Assembly: GCF_000237925.1 (NCBI RefSeq)
Contig: NW_017386108.1
Location: forward strand, 1-64,000
Reading direction: 5' to 3'
Origin: Schistosoma mansoni
Taxonomy: Eukaryota; Platyhelminthes; Trematoda; Strigeidida; Schistosomatidae
Length of the DNA: 64,000 bases
Part shown: in pieces, positions 54,931 to 64,000 of the stretch
Layout: every line of letters starts with the position of its first letter
Numbering within the stretch: the first letter of the stretch is position 1
Position numbers and translations under genes: made by a program
The notes under the pieces: generated by a model
What the model saw: the letters and a program-made list of their open reading frames with translations, nothing else
Told to the model about the DNA's origin: nothing
Database searches by the model: none

Positions 54931-56517
54931 TTTGCGTTTAACATTAAGTCAATTTTCCACACGACTTTTCAGTCAGAATAGTATTGTTTATATGGTTTCC
55001 AAAATTTTCAATCTTTTGATGACTGAAGTAAAATTTTGTAACGATATCTTATGTCAGTTCTTTGTTATATTTCTTTTTGTAATTTCATGCAATTCACCAA
55101 TAGTTACTTGTAAAATGATTTAAGAATTTCCCTTTTGTTTGTATATATAATTTACGTTTTATGGCTTCAATAATGTTTTCCAGGCAACAAATTCTCATTT
55201 ACAAATCTTAACAAATCAAACGTAACTAGATTTAAGAAAATTCCATTGCTATATAAGCTTAAGCTTACTACTTTAAAAGTATCACTGGGAGTTGTAAATA
55301 TCCTGATCTAGGCAGCATATAAGCTAGCGATGCAATATGATTACGAAATACCCTTGCTTATCAGTAACTGAAAAAAAGCAACGAAATACAAAGAATTCAT
55401 TATATTTTACATTTACTATCGTTTTGGCTTTGTTCAATGTCGAATTTCTTAACAAATGTTGTTTAAAACGAAATGTAAACATTCAAAGTACACCATCTAA
55501 CTGATTATTGTTTACCCCTCCACATACACAACCACACAATCCGACATCACTACTTTTGTTAATTTTGTAGATGAGACAGCGGAAGTGATCATGTAATTGT
55601 TTTGCGTCTCAATGTCACAGAACTTATTCGGCAATTTGAATGAAGGAAACCAATTTCATACACTTCTTATTCTGTATTGTCAATTAAATGTAAAAAAAAT
55701 TAGGTCAAAACTCACATTAGTTTAATAATGACCTTAGTCCATTAAGATATTTATTTTCAATGAATATTCATGAATAATTTATGATCTAGTAACATATATC
55801 AGTAAACAACACTACGTTACTTCTTTTCTCACGAATTATTGACAAAAAGAACAATTGTTACGTTGCGTTATTGAGATAACACGTAAAGGTACTATGTAGG
55901 TTACATAAAAAAATTCTCGCTTTTTAGTTACTATGACAATTTTACGTTGTGTTCAATTAAGGAATATGTATATCATATCTATGATTTAATTATAGCATAT
56001 TTAGGGTGAATAATGTGTTTACAGTTTACAAAAGACATTAAGCTAACATAATTTGGAGCTATATTTACACCCAATCAGGATTTTTAAACTGGATTTATAG
56101 GACTAATGTAAACTATGTGAGAATCGGACAAATATTTCTTTCAAGTATGTAATTCTCGAAATAAACTACAAATCCTTTCTGCCAAAGATCTATTCTAAGA
56201 CCTTTAGATCCTAAAAACATTCACAGTCATTTTATCCATGACTGTAACTTTTAACAAGTTACAATATACCATGAGATAATTCAGTGGTAATACTACTACT
56301 AATAACAATCCTAAGAGAGAAACTAATCTCAATTTTAAATAATCTCCACGGAATAACCATTGATATTTTACTGCATATACTTGTAGTAATAGTATTTTAT
56401 TGAAGTCTTAAACAAGAGAAAAGAAATGAAAAAAAGATTCAAATGTTTATCAATATGAAACAATATTAAAATTACAAAAATTCATTATTTACTGGAGTCT
56501 ATGAAGAACACAACTGA
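54931..56517. other. AT-rich spacer
   Basis: No gene or repeat recognised. Confidence 0.5.
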
Positions 56518-56866
56518 ATATCAGCAAAGATAGATGGTGGCTAGCAGTTGAATTCAGGACGCGCGTTTCGTTCTATTTGGGATTCGTCAACTGGATGTAC
56601 CTGCATCTCAGTGTTGATATTCAATCTGGGACTCGAACCCAGTACCTTTCGCTTCAAACACCATCGCGTTATCCACTCAGCAACTGAGTCCTGATAGCCA
56701 ATTGCTTGTGCGATGGGGTGAAGTTTAAATTCACTTGCACAGGCAATTGGCTATCAGGACTCAGTGACCGAGTGGATAACGCGATGGCATTTGAAGCGAA
56801 AGGTACTGGGTTCGAGTCTCAGAGTGAACATCAACTCTGAGATGCAGGTACATCCAGTTGACGAAT
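56518..56866. repeat. Palindrome of two family 1 hammerhead SINEs
   Basis: Left copy on minus (56518-56711), right copy on plus (56737-56866, cut by the gap), with a 25-base spacer. The arms 56582-56711 and 56737-56866 are almost exact inverted copies. Each holds a tRNA-like head (GACCGAGTGGATAACGCG, B box GGGTTCGAGTCTC) and the start of a hammerhead whose core reads TTGACGA, so probably inactive. Confidence 0.9.
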
Positions 56867-57066
56867 NNNNNNNNNNNNNNNNNNNNNNNNNNNNNNNNNN
56901 NNNNNNNNNNNNNNNNNNNNNNNNNNNNNNNNNNNNNNNNNNNNNNNNNNNNNNNNNNNNNNNNNNNNNNNNNNNNNNNNNNNNNNNNNNNNNNNNNNNN
57001 NNNNNNNNNNNNNNNNNNNNNNNNNNNNNNNNNNNNNNNNNNNNNNNNNNNNNNNNNNNNNNNNNN
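56867..57066. other. Assembly gap (200 N)
   Basis: Starts exactly inside the stem II region of the right SINE copy. The palindrome probably caused the assembly break. Confidence 0.99.
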
Positions 57067-57329
57067 CACTGTGGAGTAGGTGTATACACTCTCTGTCTTC
57101 CCTCAAACTGTGAGATTTAAATTAATTTATATCTTTCTTTCTACGTACTAATTCTTTCTCCCTGCATCATATCCTTTTATGAAATCTTCTTTTACTACTA
57201 GTGAAGTAATTGCTCCTATGAATTCGGTGTGCTAATGAGGTATGGCAATTTTGATTGTCGATTTGGTTGTTTACAAACTGTTATTAAAGAATTTTATCCT
57301 GATATAAACCACTAGTCAGAAGATAATCG

Positions 57330-57465
57330 TTCTTCTTGTGGAGAAGATTTGTAGCTTAGGTGGGTGATTTTGAGGGACTTTTGTTTTCTGAGCTGGATGG
57401 TTTGATCGTGGAGCTTTTATCGTCTTTCTGAACGACACCATCAGCACAAACTTCGGGTAGATAAT
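57330..57465 (+). repeat. Terminal arm of the Penelope-like element
   Basis: Matches 33825-33955 (gtggagaagatttgtag, then gagctggatggtttg, gtggagctttt, cacaaacttcgggtag). Isolated copy. Confidence 0.65.
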
Positions 57466-57556
57466 CGTTGTTCATTTCTAACATGTTATTTCTGTATTCT
57501 GAGTTTGTGAGTCCATGAATGAAGCAACTTCGTAACTCTAGTACGCTGTGTTATGT

Positions 57557-60382
57557 ATGCAATGTGTCTCTATTTCTCGGCGTAATGTGTTCTTTGGTCT
57601 CCCTCTTCTCCTTCGACCTTCAGGATTCCATGTGAGGGCTTGTCTTGTGACACAATTGGGTGATTTCCTCAAAGTGTGCCCAATCCACTTCCAGCGCTTC
57701 TTCCTGATTTCTTCCTCCGCTGGATGGAATCTGGTTTGTTGTCTCCCACAGTAACTTGTTGCTGATAGTGTCTGGCCATCGGATCCGAAGTATCTTGCGT
57801 AGACAGCTGTTAATAAACACTTGTATCTTCTGGATAATGGCTTTCGTAGTTCTCCACGTCTCTGCCCCATACAGAAGAACTGTCTTGACATTTGTATTGA
57901 AAATTCTAACCTTGGTGTTGGTTGACAATTGTTTTGAGCTCCAGATGTTTTTCAGCTGTAGGTATGCTGCTCTTGCTTTGCCGATCCTCGCCCTCACATC
58001 TGCATCTGATCCACCGTGTTCATCAATGATGCTGCCCAGATATGTAAAGATTTCCACATCCTCCAAAGCTTCTCCGTCAAGTGTAATTGGATTGGTGCAT
58101 ATTGTATTGTATCGGAGAGCTTTGCTTTTCCCTTTGTTTATATTGAGACCTACTGCTGCTGAGGCTGCTGCTACACTGGTCGTTTTCTCCTGCATTTGTT
58201 GTTGTGTTTGTGATAGAAGAGCCAGATCATCCGCGAAGTCTAAATCGTCAAGCTGCATCCTGCCTGTCCACTGTATCCCGTGCATTCCTCCAGATGTTGA
58301 CGTCTTCACTATCCAGTCGATCACCAGGAGAAAGAGAAACGGTGAGAGTAGGCAACCTTGCCTTACACCAGTCTTTACCTCGAACGAGTCGGTGAGTTGT
58401 CCTCCGTGGACGATTTGGCAGTTTAGTCCATCATAGGAGTTCCGTATGATGTTGAATATCTTCTCAGGCACGCCGTAGTGTCGAAGAAGCTTCCATAGTG
58501 TCGTCCTGTCCACGCTATCAAATGCCTTCTCGTAGTCGATGAAGTTGATGTAGAGTGATGAATTCCATTCGATTGATTGTTCCACAATGATACGTAGAGT
58601 TGCGATTTGATCTGTGCACGATCTATCCTTACGAAATCCAGCTTGTTGATCTCGAAGTTGGGCGTCCACGGAATCCTTCATCCTGTTTAACAATACTCTG
58701 TTGAAGACTTTTCCTGGTATTGAGAGGAGAGTGATGCCCCTGTAGTTGTCGCACTTGCTCAGATCGCCTTTCTTTGGTATCTTGATGAGAAGTCCTTCTT
58801 TCCAGTCTGTTGGTACATGTTCTTCGTCCCAAATCTTACTGAAGAGGATGTGGAGTATCTTGGCAGTTGCTGTTACATTTGCTTTCAGTGCCTCTGCCGG
58901 GATGTTGTCTGGTCCCGCTGCTTTGCCGATCTTGATTTGTCTAATGGCCATGCTGATCTCTTCAATTATTGGTGGGCCAACATCGATTGGGAGGTCTGTG
59001 GGTGCTGCTTCGATGTTGGGTGGGTTCAGTGGAGCTGGTCGATTCAAGAGTTCTTTGAAGTGTTCTACCCACCTGTTTCGTTGTTCTTCAATGTCGGTGA
59101 TTACTTTGCCTTCCTTGCTTTTCACTGGTCTTTCTGGTTTACGGTAATTTCCAGCAAGTTTCTTGGTTGTATCATACAGTTGTCTCATGTTTCCCTCTCT
59201 TGCAGCCTTTTCCGCTGTCATCGCTAAATCTTCCACATATTTACGTTTGTCGGTCCTGATGCTCCTCTTCACTTGCTTGTTTGCCTCTGTGTATTCGGCT
59301 TGTGCCTTGGCTTTTTCCGCTCTTGTTCGGCTGATATTGATTGCTGCCTTCTTGTTCCTCCTTGCTTCAATTTTATCCAGTGTACCAACAGTGATCCATT
59401 CCTTGTGATGGTGCTTCTTTTGGCCCAGAACCTCCTGACATGTTGAAATGATTGCCTCTTTGATACCTTTCCAGCTGCTCTCTATGGTGGTTCCCTCTCC
59501 ATTGAGCAGGTCATGAAAGGCCTGGAACCTGTTGCTGAGGGCTATGTTAAATTCGTTGAGTTTGTCAGCATCTCGAAGAAAGGCCGTGTTAAACTTTTGT
59601 GATGTTGTCCGCGCCATTGTCCAGTACTTCTTGAGTTTTAGTTTCATCTTGGCGACCAGCAAATGGTGATCGGATGCTATATCAGCTCCTCTTCTGGTTC
59701 TCACATCCTCCATCGTCCTCCTGAACTTTTTGTTGATGCAGATATGGTCGATTTGATTTTGTGTAGTGTGATCTGTGAAATCCAAGTGGCTTTGTGTATG
59801 TTTTTGTGTGGGAATATGGTGCCACCTATGACCAGTTTATTGAAGGCACATAGGTTTGCAAATCTCTCACCATTTTCGTTCCTTCCTCCCAGTCCATGTT
59901 GTCCCATGACGTCTTCATATCCAGTGTTGTCCTTTCCAACCTTGGCATTGAAATCTCCCATTAGAATGGTCAGGTCCTTGGTTGGGCACTTCTCGAAGAT
60001 TGACTGCAGCCTATCGTAGAATTGGTTTTTAGCGTCTTCATCGTAGTCGTTGGTCGGCGCATAGCATTGGATGATGTTCATTGTAATGCCCTCTCTCTTT
60101 GTTTTGAAGGAGGCTTTGATGATCCTCGGTCCATGAGATTCCCATCCTATAAGTGCATTTTGTGCTTTTCTAGACAGCATCAGTGCCACTCCTTGTGTAT
60201 GTGGGGCATTTTCTTCTTCATGACCGGAGTATAACAGAAGTTCCCCTGAAGACAGTCGTTGTTGTCCAACCTGCGTCCAATGTGTTTCACTGATTCCAAG
60301 CACTTCCGGGTTGTATTTCCTCATTTCCGCAGAAATTTGGAAGACTCTGCCGGTCTCCCACATTGTCCGGACATTCCAATTC
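57557..60382 (-). mobile_element. RTE-clade LINE (SR2-like), longest copy
   Basis: The minus strand runs from the N-terminal segment (60382) through endonuclease (GISETHWTQVGQQ, GDFNAKVG, SDHHLL) and RT ([46 protein letters not shown]) into the C-terminal domain. Two main ORFs, 60363-59701 and 59785-57620, are offset by a one-base deletion near 59774. A four-base insertion near 57722 shifts the end. Compared with the 49956-50923 copy it lacks about the last 130 bases, ending at 57557, so it is truncated at the 3' side, which target-primed insertion does not explain. The 5' leader is also absent beyond 60382. Confidence 0.93.
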
Positions 60383-60764
60383 GCATTCCTAGCTTCAGTT
60401 AATTTACACTATTTTAGACTCATCTTCTTAGATAATATGTTGATAGCTGTATCACATTCGAAAAAGTTAAACTCTATTGCTTTGAGCTTCTTATTAGAAT
60501 GCCAGGAATCATCTGTTGAAATTAATGGCTCATATAATGTAAACTAGTGGATCGAGACTCATTTATATAGAGTTAAATTATTCACTAAGAGACTTAAAGG
60601 CTTTGTGTCCGATCCTTAGAAATGTTACGGATCCATACTTGTAAGAAGTTCCATACCAAGGTCAAACATTTGTTCAATAATTCCTAGTTTTCGAAGTTTG
60701 TAATGCAAAGTATAAAAAATAAACAGTTTTTTATCAGATCACTCAAAAAAGAATTAATGAATAA
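60383..60764. other. AT-rich spacer
   Basis: Nothing recognised. Confidence 0.5.
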
Positions 60765-61205
60765 TTTATTTGACGGGGTGTCTTGTGAAGATTTCAGTAA
60801 TTTTATAGTTGAAATCATGAGTCAATTAAAGCTAGAGCACCATAGACGACCGTTCCGTGTTATTGTGGGACTCCTCTACAGTCCGCATTCACGATCCCAC
60901 CTCACCAGATTCGAACCCAGGACCTACTAGTCTCGCGCCAGAACACTTAACCGATAGACCACTGAGCCGTCATCCAACGGTGTTAATGTCTAACTTAATC
61001 CGATTCACGAAATTGAACAACCGTCCACCATTTTCTTTAGTGAGTTGATATCTTACAACAGACATAGTTGAACTCCACTGGTCACTACATCTCACTAGAA
61101 CTCTAGGAAATATCTCTCGAATTCAGTCACTAGTGAGTATATGATACTTATCAGAAGGGCTTTTTGTTGTGTGTGGAGATTTCAGTAATTTTATATAGTT
61201 GAAAT
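60765..61205 (-). mobile_element. tRNA-headed hammerhead SINE, family 2, plus a tail of another copy
   Basis: Minus strand from about 61140: 5' part, head with B box GGGTTCGAATCTGG (near 60918-60905), hammerhead near 60890-60840 with core TAGAGGA and GGAA in place of GAAA, so inactive. At 61150-61205 the tail of a further copy in the same direction is cut short. Confidence 0.75.
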
Positions 61206-61580
61206 TTATTTATAAAAATATACAAATCTATCTTTCTTCCATAAATCATTAACAAATAACAACAATCTAATAATTTCATCATTAAAGTTTCTCTTAAAAT
61301 AAAAATAAAAAAAATTTCGTATAAATTTTAAACTGAATTTATGGACAAATGATGCTTGTTTTTTTCGTTCGTTTTTTTTTCCCGTTTTTTTCTTATCAAT
61401 TATATAACATCTGTGTCATGTGTATCCATGGGATATAATGATGCATCAATTTATTTTGCAAATAATAAATAATTAAAATATTAAAAAAAAAAACGAGAAT
61501 CAAGCATAAAATAAATTTAGTTCATTTTCATAATGAAACACACACACACAAAATCATAAAATATATTCATTATTAATAAT
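61206..61580. other. Low-complexity spacer
   Basis: A/T tracts and a short (CA)n run at 61539-61551. Confidence 0.6.
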
Positions 61581-61581
61581 A

Positions 61582-61706
61582 ATATGACGAAACGGCCGTC
61601 CAGTGCTTCCAGGTTTTCCATAGTGGTCTAGCTTCAATTGACTCATGATTTCAACTTTGAAAAATATTGAAATCTCCACAAAACCCCCTTCTGATTATAA
61701 TCATAT
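61582..61706 (+). mobile_element. Hammerhead SINE, 3' part only
   Basis: Starts in the 3' strand of stem II (tatgac, then GAAACGGCCGTC and cagtgcttcc) and carries the complete tail (ttttccatagtggtctag ... ccacaaaaccccc). The tRNA head and CTGAGGA core are missing. Confidence 0.8.
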
Positions 61707-61708
61707 GC

Positions 61709-62093
61709 TCACTAGTAACTGACTTCAAGATATATGTCCTGGAGTTCTAGTAAGAAGCAGTGACCAGTGGAGTTCAACCAAGTCTGTTGTGAGATATCAA
61801 CTCACTGATGACATTGGTGAATGGTTGCTCAATTTCGTGGATCGGTTGAAGTTAGACATTAACACAGTTGGATGCCGGTCAGCTAAGTGTTCTATCGGTC
61901 AAGTGCTCTGGCTCGAGACTGGTAGGTCCTGGGTTCGAATCTCGCGAGAGCGGGATCGTGGATGCTCACTGCTGAGGAGTTCCACGATAGGACGAAACGG
62001 CCGTCCAGTGCTTCCATGTTTTCCATGATGGTCTAGCTTCAATCGACTCATGATTTCAACTTTGAAAAATACTGAAATCTCCACAAAACCCCT
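61709..62093 (+). mobile_element. tRNA-headed hammerhead SINE, family 2, best-kept copy
   Basis: Plus strand, in order: 5' part (actgacttcaagatatatg to gttagacattaacacagttgg), tRNA-like head with B box GGGTTCGAATCTCG (61931-61944), intact hammerhead (61967-62010), tail ending ccacaaaaccccttc. Pol III transcription from the internal boxes is likely. This copy gives the consensus layout for the family. Confidence 0.85.
61967..62010 (+). ncRNA. Hammerhead ribozyme, intact
   Basis: Stem I CACTG/CAGTG (61967-61971 with 62006-62010). Core CTGAGGA (61972-61978). Stem II GTTC/GGAC (one G-U) with a 7-base loop. GAAA 61994-61997. Stem III A-C-G/C-G-U on CGGCCG with almost no loop, so it may work best as a dimer. 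Triplet GTC, cleavage between 62005 and 62006. Confidence 0.9.
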
Positions 62094-62307
62094 TCCAAAT
62101 AAGTAATTACACATTATTCTCTGATAATACAATAATTACTTGTTATTCAATTGAGTTATTGATGATAATCGGTTTTTTCTTTTTTTTCCTTTCCTTCTTT
62201 TCTCTTTTTTTGGTGATATATTTATTAGTAATTTAATCATATAAATGTTTTACCACCAAAAGCGAATACAGATTATCGTTTATTTTGTTTTTGTTTAAAT
62301 ATTTGAG

Positions 62308-62705
62308 GTGGTGGAGAAAAGTTGTAGTTCAGGTGGATGGTTTTGATGGAGTTTTGTTCTCTGAGCTGGATGGTTTGGTCGTGGAGCTTTCATCGTCATC
62401 ATCAACATCATCAGCACCCAAAGTTTGTGCTGATGATGATGATGACGATNNNNNNNNNNNNNNNNNNNNNNNNNNNNNNNNNNNNNNNNNNNNNNNNNNN
62501 NNNNNNNNNNNNNNNNNNNNNNNNNNNNNNNNNNNNNNNNNNNNNNNNNNNNNNNNNNNNNNNNNNNNNNNNNNNNNNNNNNNNNNNNNNNNNNNNNNNN
62601 NNNNNNNNNNNNNNNNNNNNNNNNNNNNNNNNNNNNNNNNNNNNNNNNNACGATGAAAGCTCCACGACCAAACCATCCATCTCAGAGAACAAAACTTCAT
62701 CAAAA
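62308..62705. repeat. Inverted pair of Penelope-like terminal arms around a gap
   Basis: 62308-62449 (plus) and 62650-62705 are inverted copies (gttttgttctctgag, gatggtttggtcgtggagct against their complements). A GAT/GAC trinucleotide run (62431-62449) leads into the gap. Confidence 0.8.
62450..62649. other. Assembly gap (200 N)
   Basis: Lies between the inverted arms, again at a hairpin and microsatellite. Confidence 0.99.
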
Positions 62706-64000
62706 CTAAATATTTTTTTGGTTAATCTATAAATCATAGACATAATTAGTTATAAATTAAAGCTAATCAATCAATGATGAAATATAAGAATATTTGTTGC
62801 ATATATTCTCAGTTGTTACAATGTCAATCGAATTTAATATTAGCTTTTAATTTTAAGTATGTTTAGTACAGAAATAAAGGCTACTAGTCTGAATTTTTGA
62901 ATAATATAATGTAATTTATTGAATATTAGGTGATTTAGGATAAAAAAATAAACAGAAGGTAAGGGATAATTACTAGACGAAAATCATCAACAAAGGTTTA
63001 AATATGAGACAGAAGATCAGTTTTATCAAGATTAGAGTTGTGTCTTAATTTGTAACATGAAACTTTAGTTCGTAGCCTACTGTTGATTACCTTTTAGCTT
63101 TACATAAATCAACAAAATCAATAGCTCTGTAAGCATTTGATATTTGATACTGACCGCATTTAGTTTAATGAACTCACTTAGCTGAAGGCGTTCGGTCATG
63201 CATCCGCACCAGATCACAAGTTGATAAACTGTGCTCAACTTCTCTTACAACCGCTAGGCAGCTTAGATCAGTCATTTCTCGATATATCGATGGCTTATTA
63301 AATATATTTTTGAACCGCTTCGCTTCTGACTTCTGATTTTAATGGATTGGCACGTTTCGGTTGTAGGAGGTGTTACTGGTTAATGTGTTGTCAAACTTCA
63401 AATACTTGTGGCATCGTTAAACTCTAACCATTTAATGCAACTGTTATCAGTAATCTAAGTAATTTCTGGTACAATTGTATTACAATGGTTATATATATCT
63501 GTGTTGACCGGCAAAATTTCGTAACACATTCGGATTGTCGTTTAGATGGAAATTTGGATGTCTGTTAATCTAGTGTATTTTAAAAAACTGTAGACATTTA
63601 TACTTAAACAGATGAATAATTGCTTTATGTGAATTTATTACTGTTAACTCAATATACATCTGAGAATATATAAGGACTTATAAATATAATTGAGTACGTT
63701 GAAACAGTTGTGTAATTCTGTAGTGTTTCAGCAATTTTAAGCGGTCAAATCGTCGTGTCGTCCAGGTGACAACCGTAATAAGTTACACTGATTTTGGAAA
63801 CGAAATAAGAACAATTATGATTTATATATTATTCACGTTTAATTGGATGTTAAATATTGACAAAAAATTAACTGACACATTAGAATACTCATGAAGTTCT
63901 GGGTTTTTAAAAACAAACAAATAACAGGACATAATTTATTTGTCACAGAGTAGTGACTAATATCATGTTTGCCTGATTCATTTAGTGATTATTGAATTCT
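62706..64000. other. AT-rich spacer to window end
   Basis: No coding region or named repeat seen. Confidence 0.5.

Noticed and set aside
57756-59408. Long plus-strand ORFs opposite the RTE LINE (226, 133 and 118 codons), and similar ones at 49987-50937 and 52-1736
   Set aside because: They are antisense shadows of the LINE ORFs and translate to Cys/Ser/Leu-rich nonsense that repeats in every copy.
61900-61990. tRNA gene candidates at SINE heads (also 31.7, 42.0, 49.3 and 56.8 kb)
   Set aside because: A and B boxes are present, but the full cloverleaf with paired acceptor stem is not, and each is followed by the same SINE body.
1-64000. CRISPR arrays, bacterial operons, rRNA
   Set aside because: No regular spaced repeats, ribosome binding sites or rRNA-like stretches. 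The window is eukaryotic.

Overview
The window looks like AT-rich genomic DNA of a blood fluke (Schistosoma or a close relative). This rests on RTE-type LINEs of the SR2 kind in several copies, CR1/Jockey-type LINEs, Penelope-like fragments with a GIY-YIG nuclease, and tRNA-headed SINEs of the Sm-alpha kind that end in a hammerhead ribozyme. Host genes have small exons and long introns full of repeats. Three runs of exactly 200 N (43381-43580, 56867-57066, 62450-62649) are fixed-size assembly gaps.

Host genes. (1) Minus strand, 6386-7976: the first two coding exons of a two-pore-domain potassium channel, with TM1 and the first pore loop. The rest of the gene must lie to the left. (2) Plus strand, 16411-40155: an unrecognised gene with 13 exons that join in a consistent frame (1590 nt, 529 codons plus stop). 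Its protein is Ser/Thr/Asn-rich, has many SP/TP sites and basic patches, and may be nuclear. Its exons fall into phase-matched pairs. A signal-peptide-like exon at 11499-11708 fits its phase but may belong elsewhere. Weak exon-like ORFs lie at 12617-12742 (minus) and 54318-54680 (minus).

Layout. 1-4.7 kb: two RTE copies, one on each strand. 5.4-8.0 kb: a SINE, a decayed SINE pair and the K2P channel. 9.4-20 kb: LINE debris of at least three families and a GC-rich repeat. 16.4-40.2 kb: the long host gene, whose introns hold LINE 3' ends, SINEs, LTR remnants and a Penelope-like element split by a solo LTR. 41-46.1 kb: SINEs and a CR1-like LINE split by a second solo LTR. 46.5-53.2 kb: an LTR-like piece, a TIR element, a GIY-YIG fragment joined to a hammerhead retroposon, a 5'-truncated RTE with clean target duplications, and a fold-back repeat. 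53.2-57.5 kb: mostly anonymous DNA, a GC-rich ORF and a SINE palindrome at a gap. 57.5-60.4 kb: the longest RTE copy. 60.7-62.7 kb: a cluster of hammerhead SINEs and an inverted Penelope-arm pair at a gap.

The most interesting content is three retroposon families, each a tRNA-like head followed by a hammerhead ribozyme. Two copies, at 61967-62010 (+) and 48655-48699 (-), keep every core residue and all three stems. No tools were run: boundaries of decayed repeats are approximate and family names are from recognition.
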